Shown here piece by piece: positions 27,613-36,294 of a DNA stretch of 64,000 nt (position 1 is the stretch's first letter; every line of letters starts with the position of its first letter). The position numbers and the translations under genes are program-made. The notes under the pieces are model-generated. The model ran no database searches, had not been told where the DNA came from, and saw nothing but the letters and a program-made list of their open reading frames with translations. This stretch comes from Comamonadaceae bacterium PBBC2 (GTDB lineage Bacteria; Pseudomonadota; Gammaproteobacteria; Burkholderiales; Burkholderiaceae_C). Where the stretch lies: positions 16,191 through 80,190 of the forward strand of contig NKIO01000008.1 in the NCBI GenBank assembly GCA_002255935.1, given 5' to 3'.

Positions 27613-28838
27613 GGGGTGACTTCGTGGGTGGATACGAGGGGTAGGCGCAGTGTGGCCAACATGCCGCTGGGCTCCTGGGTTTGCAGCGTGAAGCTGCCTG
27701 CAGTGCCATAGGCCAATTGCACGCGCTCTTTCAAATTGCTCAGGCCCACACCCAGTGTGGTGGGCAAGGATTCTCCGGCGCCGGTGTCGCGCACATCGAT
27801 CTGGTACTGCGCGCCCTGCTCGGTCACCACCACGTCTATCGTGCCACCGCGCAGCGCGGGCTCAATGCCGTGCTTGATCGCGTTCTCCACCAGTGTCAGC
27901 ACCAGCATGCCGGGAATGCGTACATCAGCCAGCGCGGGCGGCAAGCTCAGGCTGAATTGCAGGCGGTTGCCCAGGCGGGTTTTCATCACCTTGAGGTAAG
28001 CCTCGATCAAAGCCAGCTCGGCCTGTAGCGTGACGTGCTCGGTGCGCATGTCGCCCAGGCTAGCGCGCAAAAAGGTAATCAGATTAGCGGTCAGCTCGGC
28101 CGCGCGCGGCGATTCGGTTTGGGCCAGCTGTTGTACCGCGCCCAGGGTGTTGAACAAGAAGTGCGGTTCGATTTGCGCTTGCAACAATCGAAGCCGGGTT
28201 TCGCTGAGCTGGCGGGCTAGGCGTTCTTGCTCGGCTTGCATCTGCAGCTTGGTGGTCAGCATCTCGTATTCGCGGTTGCGCCAGGTGGACACTGCGCCGT
28301 AGATGATGGAATAAAAAGTGCCGACACCGATGCCAGCGATCAACAAGGTGCGCCCGATTTTTTCCATCATTGCGGCGACGGATCGGCCATCCACAAAGGC
28401 CGACAGACTGGCACCGACCAGAGCACCCAGTGTGGCCAGAGCGACCACTTTCAAAAATGACGTCACGCTGGCCGCAGGTATGCGCCGGTAGTTGAACCAC
28501 ATGCTGACAAAACCGACGACGCTGCACAGGCCTAGCGCATGGGTCACCACCAAGGCCTCCAGCAGGCTGAACTTGGCGGGGAACATGAAGTGCAGGGCCA
28601 GTGCCATGGCAGACAGGGCCAGCAACAGTTTGCCCAGTGCAAGGTAACCCTTTAAACCCCGGTACTTCAGCGTGAAGGCGTGCACCTGCTGGCGCTCAAT
28701 GGTGGACATTTTGGCCAAATGCTCAGCCATGCGGCGGCGGTAGCCGGGCTGGACAGTGTTGAGGCGAGCCGGGTCCTGCAAGACTTGCAGAATCTCGTCT
28801 TCCCAATCGCGGTGCCATTGCGTGATGCTTTTGAACAT
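27609..28838 (-). CDS. LytS-like sensor histidine kinase
   Basis: The start at ATG 28838 has AGAGGAAACC before it, a strong ribosome site; an in-frame start seven codons upstream lacks one. The 409-residue protein has four hydrophobic helices (about 80-190), a short coiled coil, then the His_kinase domain with LQAQIEPHFLFNTLGAVQQL (phospho-His). The ATPase N box is LVENAIKHGIEP, and the G box is GVGLSNLKERV. It forms a two-component system with the overlapping LytTR regulator. There is no periplasmic ligand domain, so it probably senses a membrane signal. Confidence 0.93.
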   Translation of the reverse strand: MFKSITQWHRDWEDEILQVLQDPARLNTVQPGYRRRMAEHLAKMSTIERQQVHAFTLKYRGLKGYLALGKLLLALSAMALALHFMFPAKFSLLEALVVTHALGLCSVVGFVSMWFNYRRIPAASVTSFLKVVALATLGALVGASLSAFVDGRSVAAMMEKIGRTLLIAGIGVGTFYSIIYGAVSTWRNREYEMLTTKLQMQAEQERLARQLSETRLRLLQAQIEPHFLFNTLGAVQQLAQTESPRAAELTANLITFLRASLGDMRTEHVTLQAELALIEAYLKVMKTRLGNRLQFSLSLPPALADVRIPGMLVLTLVENAIKHGIEPALRGGTIDVVVTEQGAQYQIDVRDTGAGESLPTTLGVGLSNLKERVQLAYGTAGSFTLQTQEPSGMLATLRLPLVSTHEVTP

Positions 28839-28981
28839 GGTTTCCTCTATTGCAACCACCCTGGTGGGGGCAAGGCGCGAGTCTAGACAAGGGCCGTGCT
28901 TTTAGCTTGCATGCCGCGATGGGTTACGACTTGGCGAGGGTAGGCGACGAAAGACGGTAGTTTTTTGAGTTAGAAATGTCG

Positions 28982-29037
28982 ATTGCTATGAAAAAGTGAG
29001 CTGCTCCCGCACTATCCACGGCCTCAAAGCTCGATTG
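28982..29037 (+). repeat. Dispersed intergenic repeat, copy 4 of 6
   Basis: It has the flank ATTGCTATGAAAAAGTG, the core AGCTGCTCCCGCACTATCCA and the tail CGGCCTCAAAGCTCGATT. Its right end overlaps the stop codon region of the RDD gene. Confidence 0.75.
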
Positions 29038-29914
29038 GGGCCGCAATCTCCGGCGCGACGTCTGGCAAAGCTTGCTCCGCTTGGTAGGGTGCCCGCAAGT
29101 CAATCACGACCGTATGCGCCACTTTGTCCTGGATCGCCTGGCGGTTGTCATCCCACAGGATCTGGGCGAAGCCGAAACCGCCGGTGGCCATGCCTGCGAC
29201 ATAGCCACCGTAGCGGCTGAAGCACACGCGCACCGAGAGGGGCTTGCCGGTGAGTTCCACCACCCGTAATCCCAGCAGCTTTTTGCCCAAGGTCTGGCCC
29301 TTCAGCCAAGTGGGGAGTAGCGCAAAGTAAACAATGGCCCAACCAAAGCCCATGCCCATGTCATCCCACCATTTCCCAAGCTCGGTTTGCCAGCGAAAAG
29401 CTTTGGGCTTGCGGGCTTCGCTGAGTTGTTCTTCCAGGGCTTCGATGCGCTCGGCATCGCTGGTGCTGGCACTGCTAGGCGCTGGTGCTGGTGCTGGTGC
29501 TGGTGCTGCCGCGGTGCCGCTAGCCGGCAATGCGGGGGCGGTGGCCACGGCAGTTGGGGTGGTGGCCGATTGCACAGGCTTGTGGCGTTCGTTCCAGGCC
29601 TGCCAGCCGCGCTCTGCCGCCAGCCACAAGCACAGTGCGCAGATGCCCCAAAGCCAGGCGTTGCGCAGCCACGAGCTTTTGCCCTGCTCTTGCGCACGCA
29701 TGTGGTACAAAAATACCACCAGTGCTGCGCCCAGCCAGAATCCGTCCAGACTTGAGAGCAGCGCAATCGCCAGCAGATCCAGTCCCATGGCCAGTGCGCG
29801 CCGGGCGGGCTTGGCCAGGGGCGCGCCCAGAAGTTCAGGTGCCACATTCAGTGGTTCGGCCGACACCCAGCTGGGGCGGCGCAAATTGGCTTTGGAGGTG
29901 AGTGTGCTCAGCAT
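29024..29914 (-). CDS. RDD-domain membrane protein
   Basis: The 296-residue reading starts at the ATG at 29914; the frame stays open far upstream but runs antisense to the next gene. Two hydrophobic helices near 40-75, a third near 85-105, then a low-complexity Ala-Pro stretch encoded by a GCTGGT-type repeat (29481-29515) and a coiled coil (ERIEALEEQLSEARK). The RDD domain closes the protein with FALLPTWLKGQTLGKKLLGLRVV and FSRYGGYVAG. RDD proteins are thought to be transport-related; the function here is unknown. Confidence 0.82.
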   Translation of the reverse strand: MLSTLTSKANLRRPSWVSAEPLNVAPELLGAPLAKPARRALAMGLDLLAIALLSSLDGFWLGAALVVFLYHMRAQEQGKSSWLRNAWLWGICALCLWLAAERGWQAWNERHKPVQSATTPTAVATAPALPASGTAAAPAPAPAPAPSSASTSDAERIEALEEQLSEARKPKAFRWQTELGKWWDDMGMGFGWAIVYFALLPTWLKGQTLGKKLLGLRVVELTGKPLSVRVCFSRYGGYVAGMATGGFGFAQILWDDNRQAIQDKVAHTVVIDLRAPYQAEQALPDVAPEIAAPIEL

Positions 29915-30082
29915 GGGCGGGTGGTCAGTGCGGGTCACGATGGTAAGGCAACTTGGCCAGATATCTGCCCCCAGAACGGCTGGCCCCCGGGATTCGACGC
30001 CCTGTCGCACAGGCCTTGTGGATGGCGTGTGACTGGCACCACACTGCGCCTGTGGGATGTCCCTTTTAACTTGGAGATTGCA

Positions 30083-30730
30083 ATGCGAAACACACACTGG
30101 AAATTCTGGCTGGCTGCGGCCAACACCGCTTTGGTACTTGCGGCCACGCCCGCGCTGGCGGCCGATCAGCTGCGTGATGTGCCAGCCTTTACGTCCATCA
30201 CCAGCCAAGGGGCATTCCAGGTCACCGTGAATGTGGGGCAGAAGCAGTCGGTGGCGCTGTCGGGTACCGACACGGCGCTGGCCAAGATTGAGACCAAGGT
30301 GGTGGATGGTGTGCTGACACTGACCATGCAAGAGCACAAGAACGCTATCAATGACGAAAAAATGGTGCGTATCACCATCAACGTGGAGCAACTCAATCAG
30401 TTCCAGATGGAAGGGGCAGGCAAGACCGAACTGAACAATATTGCCGCCGAGCGCTTCCGCCTGAACTACCAGGGCGTGGGCTTGTTGCGGGCCACGGGCA
30501 AGGTGCAGACCTTCGTTCTGAAGGCCGAGGGTGTGGGCGCGGTGAACGCCCGTGACTTGGAAGCCCAGCACGTCGACGTCAATTTGCAGGGAGTCGGCTC
30601 CGTCAAGGTGTGGGCCAAAGAGTCCTTGCGCGCCAAGGTAGATGGCATCGGTTCTTTGACCTACTACGGCAAGCCTTCGCGCATCAGTAAGACGGTGGAC
30701 GGTATCGGCAGCATCAGCGCGGGCGACTGA
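30083..30730 (+). CDS. Exported DUF2807 (GIN-type) protein
   Basis: The 215-residue product starts at ATG 30083 after TTGGAG, with a signal peptide ending TPALAA. The rest is a repetitive right-handed beta structure: repeated G-x-G-x-V units such as MEGAGKTELNNI, YQGVGLLRATG, AEGVGAVNARD, LQGVGSVKVWA and VDGIGSLTYYG. This is the DUF2807 'head domain' pattern (N-terminal FTSITSQGAFQVTVNVGQ). Located in the periplasm or at the surface; role unknown. Confidence 0.88.
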   Translation: MRNTHWKFWLAAANTALVLAATPALAADQLRDVPAFTSITSQGAFQVTVNVGQKQSVALSGTDTALAKIETKVVDGVLTLTMQEHKNAINDEKMVRITINVEQLNQFQMEGAGKTELNNIAAERFRLNYQGVGLLRATGKVQTFVLKAEGVGAVNARDLEAQHVDVNLQGVGSVKVWAKESLRAKVDGIGSLTYYGKPSRISKTVDGIGSISAGD

Positions 30731-30747
30731 TCTTTTTGGGGGTAGGG

Positions 30748-30770
30748 ACAGGCCACGCAAGTGGCCTGTT
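30748..30770 (+). terminator. Hairpin after the DUF2807 gene
   Basis: A perfect 9-bp stem (ACAGGCCAC / GTGGCCTGT) with a GCAA tetraloop. Only a short mixed T stretch follows, so termination may be weak. Confidence 0.55.
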
Positions 30771-30818
30771 TGCGTTTCTGGAGTGTCACAAATCCGCAAC
30801 CCTAGGGTTAATCCTAAG

Positions 30819-30839
30819 TTGACGTTGAAACCGCTTTCG
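30819..30839 (+). promoter_or_regulatory. -35 element and LacI-type half-match operator before the glucan receptor
   Basis: TTGACG at 30819-30824 fits a -35. The near-palindrome TGAAACCGCTTTCG at 30826-30839 follows in the spacer and resembles the perfect operator 22 bp further on. Confidence 0.6.
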
Positions 30840-30847
30840 AAAGATGA

Positions 30848-30861
30848 TGAAAGCGCTTTCA
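30848..30861 (+). promoter_or_regulatory. LacI-family operator (receptor operon)
   Basis: TGAAAGCGCTTTCA, a perfect 14-bp palindrome with the central CG of LacI/PurR-class sites, lies 70 bp before the receptor start. The identical sequence occurs at 47563-47576 before the permease operon. Confidence 0.85.
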
Positions 30862-30930
30862 AAGACAGGCGTCACAAGCAAACTTGGTAGCCAAGGCCCT
30901 CTTCACCCATCTATTTCCGGAGACATTCTG

Positions 30931-33900
30931 ATGACCATATCGCCCTCCCCCCGCCAGAAAGGCGGCAAGCATGCGGCTTTCCGCATAGCGCCTTTGGCGG
31001 CGGCTTGCGCCCTGCTGATCGCCCAGACCAGTGGTGCCAATGCCCAGCAAGCACCCGAAGCCACCAAAGACGGCAAAGCCCTGCAAACGGTGGTCGTGAC
31101 CGGCATCCGCAGCAGCCTGGATTCCGCAATGAACCTCAAGCGGGACTCGCAAGGCGTGGTGGACGGCATCAATGCAGAAGAGATCGGCAAGTTCCCGGAT
31201 ACCAACCTGGCGGAATCTCTGCAGCGCATCAGCGGTGTGTCGATTGACCGCTCCATTGGTGAAGGCTCCAAAGTAACAGTGCGCGGCGTCGGCCCCGACT
31301 TCAATATGGTTTTGCTCAATGGCCGCCAAATGCCTGCGTCCAGCCTGGCCGATACCGGCCCTTCTAACTCCCGCGCGTTTGACTTCGCCAATCTGGCATC
31401 CGAAGCGATTGCCGGTATTGAGGTGTACAAGACCAGCCGCGCCAGCACACCGGCCGGTGGCATTGGCGCAACGATCAATATCAAGACAGCGCGCCCTCTG
31501 GGCAGCCCAGCGGTGGCCAACATCGGCTTCAAGGAAGTCTTTGACACGTCCAACGGCAACCTGCCCGGCCACTTGCAAGGCAAGAGCGCCACGCCCGAAA
31601 TCTCCGGCATTTACAGCGACACCTTTGCCGATGGCAAGTTCGGTATCGCCATCAGCGCCAGCCACCAAGAGCGCAGCCTGGGCTACAACCAAGCCGGTGT
31701 GCCCAATGGCTGGCGCGCAGTGAATCCGAACAGCAACGACTGGGGCAGTGTTGCAAACTCCCAGCGGCCTGCGCCGGATGTTCTGTACTCCACGCCGCAG
31801 AACCCCAACTACTCGATGACTAGCGTTCAGCGCCAACGTGACAATGGTCAGCTGACCCTGCAATACGCGCCCAGTAGCGATATCAAAGCCACCCTGGACT
31901 ACACCTATTCGCAGAACAAGCTGCAAAGCCGCCGCAATGACTTGGGCGTGTGGATGAACTTTGGTGGTGACGTGACCAAAGCCACCTGGACCAATGGCTT
32001 GGTGGCCGGACCCAACATCTACACCGAAGCCTATGGAAATCCTGGCGACGTGGCCATGGGTGCGGCCGAGTTCGCCACCCGAAATGAGAACAAATCACTC
32101 GGCTTCAACGTCGAATGGAAGGTCTCAGACCGGCTGAAGTTTGAAGTGGATGCACATCGCTCTACGGCCGAATCTTCGCCGGACAGCCCTTACGGTTCCA
32201 GTGCGGTTCTGGGTGGAGCCCAGTTCACACGTACCGGCGTATCCGTTGACTTTAGCAAGGATTTCCCAGCCATTAGCATTTCAGGTGGTGACGTTGACCC
32301 ATCCAAAATGATGGTGACGGGATCGTCTTTCCGCAATAGCTATATGCTCGCGCAGATTGAGCAGTTGCAGGTTAAAGGTAGCTTCAAGATCGACGAAGAC
32401 TCCGGCCTGAATTTCGGCCTGAGCAGCACCAAGGCCGACAACCGGTCTGCCTATGCCAACGTGGACAATGGCGCATGGGGTGGTCAGGGTAACGAGTCGA
32501 ACTACGCTGACAGCTCATGGCGCAAAGACACTCTGCGTCAGTACTTCTCCAAGATCAGCGGCAGCGATAACCCGGCCCTGTATAACCAAATTCTGTTTGG
32601 TGATTTCGCCAGCCTGCGCGCGCAGGCGATCACACAGTCCGGTCACCCTGAGTGGTATGTGGCACCCTCCACTTACACCACGGATCGCCGTGTGACAGAA
32701 AAGTCCACCAGCGGATATGTCCAGTACAACAGAGACTGGGATTCCGCTATGCCGATTCACACTGCCATCGGCTTGCGCTATGAGAAAACCGACGTTGTGT
32801 CCTCCGCGTTGGTGCCCACCGCAACAGGCATTATCTGGGGCAGTAACAACGAGTACACGGTGACTTTTGGCACGCCAGGTTTCACCACGCTGGAAGGCAG
32901 CTATAGCTACCTGTTGCCTAGCTTGGACTTTGATATCGATTTGTCCAAGGACCTGAAATTCCGCGCCAGCTACGGTGAAACCATCGGCCGCCCGGGTTGG
33001 GGTGACATTCAGGGCGGGCAAACTTTGGATGGCCTGGCGCGTGTGAACGGTGGCACGGGTGGTCAGGGCAACCCCGCACTTAAACCATTGAAGTCAAAGA
33101 ACATCGACTTCTCGTTGGAGTGGTACTACGCCAAGGGCAGCTTTGCGTCGATTGGTTACTTCCGCAAGGACATCGAAAACTACATCGGCAACTCCCAGAC
33201 AACCGCCACACCATTCAACCTGCACACGCCCGCAAATGGCCTGTTCTGGAACGAGGCGGTGGCGAAGGGATGCGCGGCAACAGACATCACTTGTATCCGC
33301 AACTACATCTTCAAGAACAAAAATGGCCAGGCCGGTGTCGTACGCGGACCGGATGATGCCAACGGCAACCAGACTGGCACTATTGCGGGCCAAGCGGGAG
33401 ACCCGATTGCGACGTTCCTGATCAATACACCGTCCAACCAGAAGTCCGACACTCTGAATGGCTGGGAGTTGAACCTTCAACACATGTTTGGCGCGAGTGG
33501 TTTTGGTGTATCTACCAACTACACCAAGGTGAGCTCGGGTCTGAAGTTTGACAACCGTGTCACGGCTGAGCAGTTTGCGCTGTTGGGCGTGGGTGATTCT
33601 GCCAACTTGGGCGGCTTCTATGAAAACGACAAATGGTCGGTGCGTGCGGCCTACAACTGGCGCGGTGAATTCCTGTCCTCATTGTTCGATGGCTCGGGAG
33701 CCAACCCGATGTACACCGAGGCCTATGGCCAGCTGGACTTCAACGTCGGCTACAAGTGGGACAAGCACTTGAGCTTGCAGTTTGAAGCCATCAACTTGAA
33801 CGACGGCATCCAGCGCCTGCATGGACGTTCAAGCACCCAGGTGGACTTTGTGACTCAAACTGGACCACGTTACATGGTCGGAGCACGCTACAAGTTCTGA
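30931..33900 (+). CDS. TonB-dependent receptor of the beta-glucan locus
   Basis: The 989-residue protein starts at the ATG at 30931 after CCGGAGAC; an earlier ATG at 30844 lies inside the operator region. The signal peptide ends ANAQ. The plug has LQTVVVTGIRSSLDSAMNLKR, EEIGKFPDTNLAESLQRISGVSIDR and GPDFNMVLLNGRQMP, the subtype seen in carbohydrate loci of Caulobacter, Xanthomonas and relatives. The barrel ends GARYKF. It should import oligosaccharides through the outer membrane. Two LacI-type sites lie in its promoter, and downstream glycosidases point to beta-glucan as substrate (inference). Confidence 0.95.
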   Translation: MTISPSPRQKGGKHAAFRIAPLAAACALLIAQTSGANAQQAPEATKDGKALQTVVVTGIRSSLDSAMNLKRDSQGVVDGINAEEIGKFPDTNLAESLQRISGVSIDRSIGEGSKVTVRGVGPDFNMVLLNGRQMPASSLADTGPSNSRAFDFANLASEAIAGIEVYKTSRASTPAGGIGATINIKTARPLGSPAVANIGFKEVFDTSNGNLPGHLQGKSATPEISGIYSDTFADGKFGIAISASHQERSLGYNQAGVPNGWRAVNPNSNDWGSVANSQRPAPDVLYSTPQNPNYSMTSVQRQRDNGQLTLQYAPSSDIKATLDYTYSQNKLQSRRNDLGVWMNFGGDVTKATWTNGLVAGPNIYTEAYGNPGDVAMGAAEFATRNENKSLGFNVEWKVSDRLKFEVDAHRSTAESSPDSPYGSSAVLGGAQFTRTGVSVDFSKDFPAISISGGDVDPSKMMVTGSSFRNSYMLAQIEQLQVKGSFKIDEDSGLNFGLSSTKADNRSAYANVDNGAWGGQGNESNYADSSWRKDTLRQYFSKISGSDNPALYNQILFGDFASLRAQAITQSGHPEWYVAPSTYTTDRRVTEKSTSGYVQYNRDWDSAMPIHTAIGLRYEKTDVVSSALVPTATGIIWGSNNEYTVTFGTPGFTTLEGSYSYLLPSLDFDIDLSKDLKFRASYGETIGRPGWGDIQGGQTLDGLARVNGGTGGQGNPALKPLKSKNIDFSLEWYYAKGSFASIGYFRKDIENYIGNSQTTATPFNLHTPANGLFWNEAVAKGCAATDITCIRNYIFKNKNGQAGVVRGPDDANGNQTGTIAGQAGDPIATFLINTPSNQKSDTLNGWELNLQHMFGASGFGVSTNYTKVSSGLKFDNRVTAEQFALLGVGDSANLGGFYENDKWSVRAAYNWRGEFLSSLFDGSGANPMYTEAYGQLDFNVGYKWDKHLSLQFEAINLNDGIQRLHGRSSTQVDFVTQTGPRYMVGARYKF

Positions 33901-33909
33901 TAGCGGATG

Positions 33910-33935
33910 GCCATTGCAGCTTCGGCTGCAATGGC
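33910..33935 (+). other. Perfect UUCG-loop hairpin after the receptor gene
   Basis: Eleven-base arms (GCCATTGCAGC and its exact complement) enclose a TTCG tetraloop ten bases after the receptor stop. There is no T run, so it more likely protects the 3' end of the receptor mRNA than terminates by itself. Confidence 0.7.
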
Positions 33936-33954
33936 TCCACAATGCGATAGCAAC

Positions 33955-33985
33955 AAAAAAGCCACTGACCACCAGCGGCTTTTTT
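33955..33985. terminator. Terminator between receptor and first halogenase-like gene
   Basis: AAAAAAGCC pairs with GGCTTTTTT (9 bp), leaving a 13-base loop that can pair further (CTG/CAG). T runs on both strands make it bidirectional in form. The next gene begins 27 bp later, so read-through is probably partial. Confidence 0.75.
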
Positions 33986-34011
33986 ATTGGTACAACACGA
34001 GGTAGATACGG

Positions 34012-35565
34012 GTGAACGAGGCGGTCAAACACATCGTGATTGTGGGCGGTGGATCAGCAGGCTGGCTGGCCGCCGGCGTGATCGCGGCCGAGCATTGCAG
34101 TGCCTCAGACGCGGGCCTGCGCGTGACTTTGCTGGAATCACCGGATGTGGCGCCCATTGGTGTGGGCGAAGGCACCTGGCCCACCATGCGTGACACGCTG
34201 CACAAAATCGGAGTCTCAGAAACAGACTTCTTTCGCGAGTGCGACGCATCGTTTAAGCAGGGTTCACGTTTCAATGGTTGGGTGAATGGCAGGGCAGATG
34301 ACCACTACTTTCACCCCTTTGTACTGCCACAAGGTTATGGAGAAACCGACCTGGTATCAGGCTGGTTGCAGCAATATGCGCAGCTGCCATTTGCCGACCT
34401 GGTGAGCTTTCAGCCGCATCTGTGTGTGCATGGCAAGGCGCCCAAACAAAAGGGCACACCCGAGTACGCCGCAGTGGCCAACTATGGTTACCACCTGGAC
34501 GCGAGCAAGTTTGGGCAGTTCTTGCGCAAGCATTGCACTGAGAAGCTGGGCGTGCGCCATGTGCTGGACCACATGACCGGCATTCATACGCACGAGAACG
34601 GCGACATTGCCTCACTGCAAACCCAGGCGAACGGTGCATTGGAGGGCGATCTGTTTATCGATTGCACCGGCATGCAGTCTCTGTTGCTGGGCAAGCATTA
34701 CCAGATTCCGTTTCTGTCGCAGAAGCATGTTCTATTCAATGACACGGCCATGGCGTTGCAGATTCCGTATGCGGATGAGAACACCCCCATCGCGTCGCAA
34801 ACCATCTCTACCGCGCAAGACAGCGGCTGGATTTGGGATATCGGATTGCCTACGCGCCGTGGTACTGGCTATGTGTATTCCAGTGCGCACACTACCGATG
34901 AAGCCGCACAGCAGGCCCTGCATAGCTACACAGTGCAGACCGGTGGACCCATCAACCCTGGCACGCCGCGCAAGCTGACTTTCAAGCCTGGCTACCACAG
35001 CAAGTTCTGGCACAAAAATTGTGTCGCCATTGGTCTGTCTGCGGGTTTCATCGAACCGCTGGAGGCATCGGCCCTGGCCTTGGTAGAGCTTTCCGCCAGT
35101 ATGCTCAGTGATGAGATGCCAGCTACGCGTTCGGGGATGGAGTTAGCGGCCAAGCGTTTCAATGATGCATTCATTTACCGCTGGGAACGCGTCATTGACT
35201 TCCTCAAGCTGCACTATGTGCTGACCCAGCGGACCGACTCCGACTACTGGCGCGACAACTGCCAACCCGAGGGTATTCCAGAGCGTTTGCAAGAGCTGCT
35301 GGTGCTGTGGCAGCACCAGAGTCCGTCCCGCTACGACTTGGCGCGCATTGACGAAGTATTCCCATCGGCTAGTTACCAGTATGTGTTGTATGGCATGGGT
35401 TTTCGCCCAAAGCAAAGGCCCACTGTGCGGCGCACGGATGACACTGCCGCCGCAATGACCTACTTCCAGGAAGCCGCCAGCTTGACGCGCAAGATGCTGG
35501 CCGCGCTGCCCGACAACCGCGAACTCATTACGCATATTCAGCGCAATGGAATGCTGAAAATTTGA
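34012..35565 (+). CDS. Tryptophan 7-halogenase-like flavoprotein 1
   Basis: The GTG start has GAGG upstream. The 517-residue protein opens with the FAD-binding IVIVGGGSAGWLAA and GVGEGTWPTM. The region with the lysine essential in halogenases reads FKQGSRFNGW. The halogenase motif WxWxIP is altered to WIWDIG here, and AGFIEPLEASALAL matches the conserved C-terminal block. True tryptophan halogenases chlorinate or brominate indoles with FADH2; many relatives in TonB carbohydrate loci have no known halogenation role. The changed motif makes halogenase activity doubtful. Confidence 0.85.
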   Translation: MNEAVKHIVIVGGGSAGWLAAGVIAAEHCSASDAGLRVTLLESPDVAPIGVGEGTWPTMRDTLHKIGVSETDFFRECDASFKQGSRFNGWVNGRADDHYFHPFVLPQGYGETDLVSGWLQQYAQLPFADLVSFQPHLCVHGKAPKQKGTPEYAAVANYGYHLDASKFGQFLRKHCTEKLGVRHVLDHMTGIHTHENGDIASLQTQANGALEGDLFIDCTGMQSLLLGKHYQIPFLSQKHVLFNDTAMALQIPYADENTPIASQTISTAQDSGWIWDIGLPTRRGTGYVYSSAHTTDEAAQQALHSYTVQTGGPINPGTPRKLTFKPGYHSKFWHKNCVAIGLSAGFIEPLEASALALVELSASMLSDEMPATRSGMELAAKRFNDAFIYRWERVIDFLKLHYVLTQRTDSDYWRDNCQPEGIPERLQELLVLWQHQSPSRYDLARIDEVFPSASYQYVLYGMGFRPKQRPTVRRTDDTAAAMTYFQEAASLTRKMLAALPDNRELITHIQRNGMLKI

Positions 35566-35583
35566 TTTCCAACAAGAAGCACC

Positions 35584-36294
35584 ATGCCACACCCTGTACT
35601 ACTCAACAACGTTGACCACAAAGACCTGCGCGTCATCACTACGCGCGGCGCGCAGTACGGCGACAACGTGATGACCGCCTTGACGTTTCCGCATGAGTTT
35701 CGCAGTCTGCAGGCGCACTACCCCATCGTATTTTTCAAATCGGAAGATGGCACCAGTTTTCACTCGGCCGCATTGCTGGGCTTTCAGGAGAATGAAAACC
35801 TGTTTCTGAACCAGGATGGCTGGGACGCTACCTATATTCCACTGACCATTGCGCGCCAGCCGTTTTTGATAGGCAATGCCAAGGGCGAGATGCTGTTGCA
35901 TGTGAACCTGGAGAGCCCCAGGGTCAGCCGTACCCAGGGAGAGCCCTTGTTTCTGGAGTACGGTGGAAACACGGACTTTCTGGAGCAGATGAGCTCCGCG
36001 TTGCGCACTATCCACGATGGCCTGGAGCTGGTACCCGCCTTCAGTGCGGCATTGATGGAGCTGAATCTGCTGGAGTCTTTTGTATTTGATGTGCAGTTGT
36101 TGGATGGATCGCAACACCGGTTGGCAGGGTGCTACACCATCAACGAGGAGCGACTCCATGCACTTGGTGGCCAGGTGTTGGAGCAATTGAGCCGCGCTGG
36201 CTTTTTGCAACCCATCTATATGGTGATTGCATCGCTGTCCAATCTGAGCGCACTGGCAGAACGCAAGCGCCGCACCCATGCTACCCATCGCTAA
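35584..36294 (+). CDS. SapC-family protein
   Basis: The 236-residue protein has the SapC look: FPHEFRSLQAHYPIVFFKSEDG, ALLGFQENENLFLNQDGWDATYIPLTIARQPFLIG and a late ERLHALGGQVLEQLSRAGFLQPIYMVIASLSNL. SapC was named from a Campylobacter S-layer locus, but in proteobacteria it accompanies TonB receptors and tryptophan-halogenase-like genes. No signal peptide; function unknown. It overlaps the next gene by 17 bp. Confidence 0.85.
   Translation: MPHPVLLNNVDHKDLRVITTRGAQYGDNVMTALTFPHEFRSLQAHYPIVFFKSEDGTSFHSAALLGFQENENLFLNQDGWDATYIPLTIARQPFLIGNAKGEMLLHVNLESPRVSRTQGEPLFLEYGGNTDFLEQMSSALRTIHDGLELVPAFSAALMELNLLESFVFDVQLLDGSQHRLAGCYTINEERLHALGGQVLEQLSRAGFLQPIYMVIASLSNLSALAERKRRTHATHR

Noticed and set aside
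29915..30862. N-terminal extension of the RDD frame on the - strand
   Set aside because: The extension lies antisense to the DUF2807 gene, which has its own ribosome site and signal peptide; the RDD protein starts naturally at 29914.
30859..31926. - strand frame of 355 codons inside the glucan receptor gene
   Set aside because: Shadow frame opposite the receptor plug; no motif, no ribosome site.
36001..36015. Further dispersed-repeat copy (GCACTATCCACGATGG) near 36 kb
   Set aside because: Only the short GCACTATCCACG word matches and it lies inside the SapC reading frame, so it is chance similarity.
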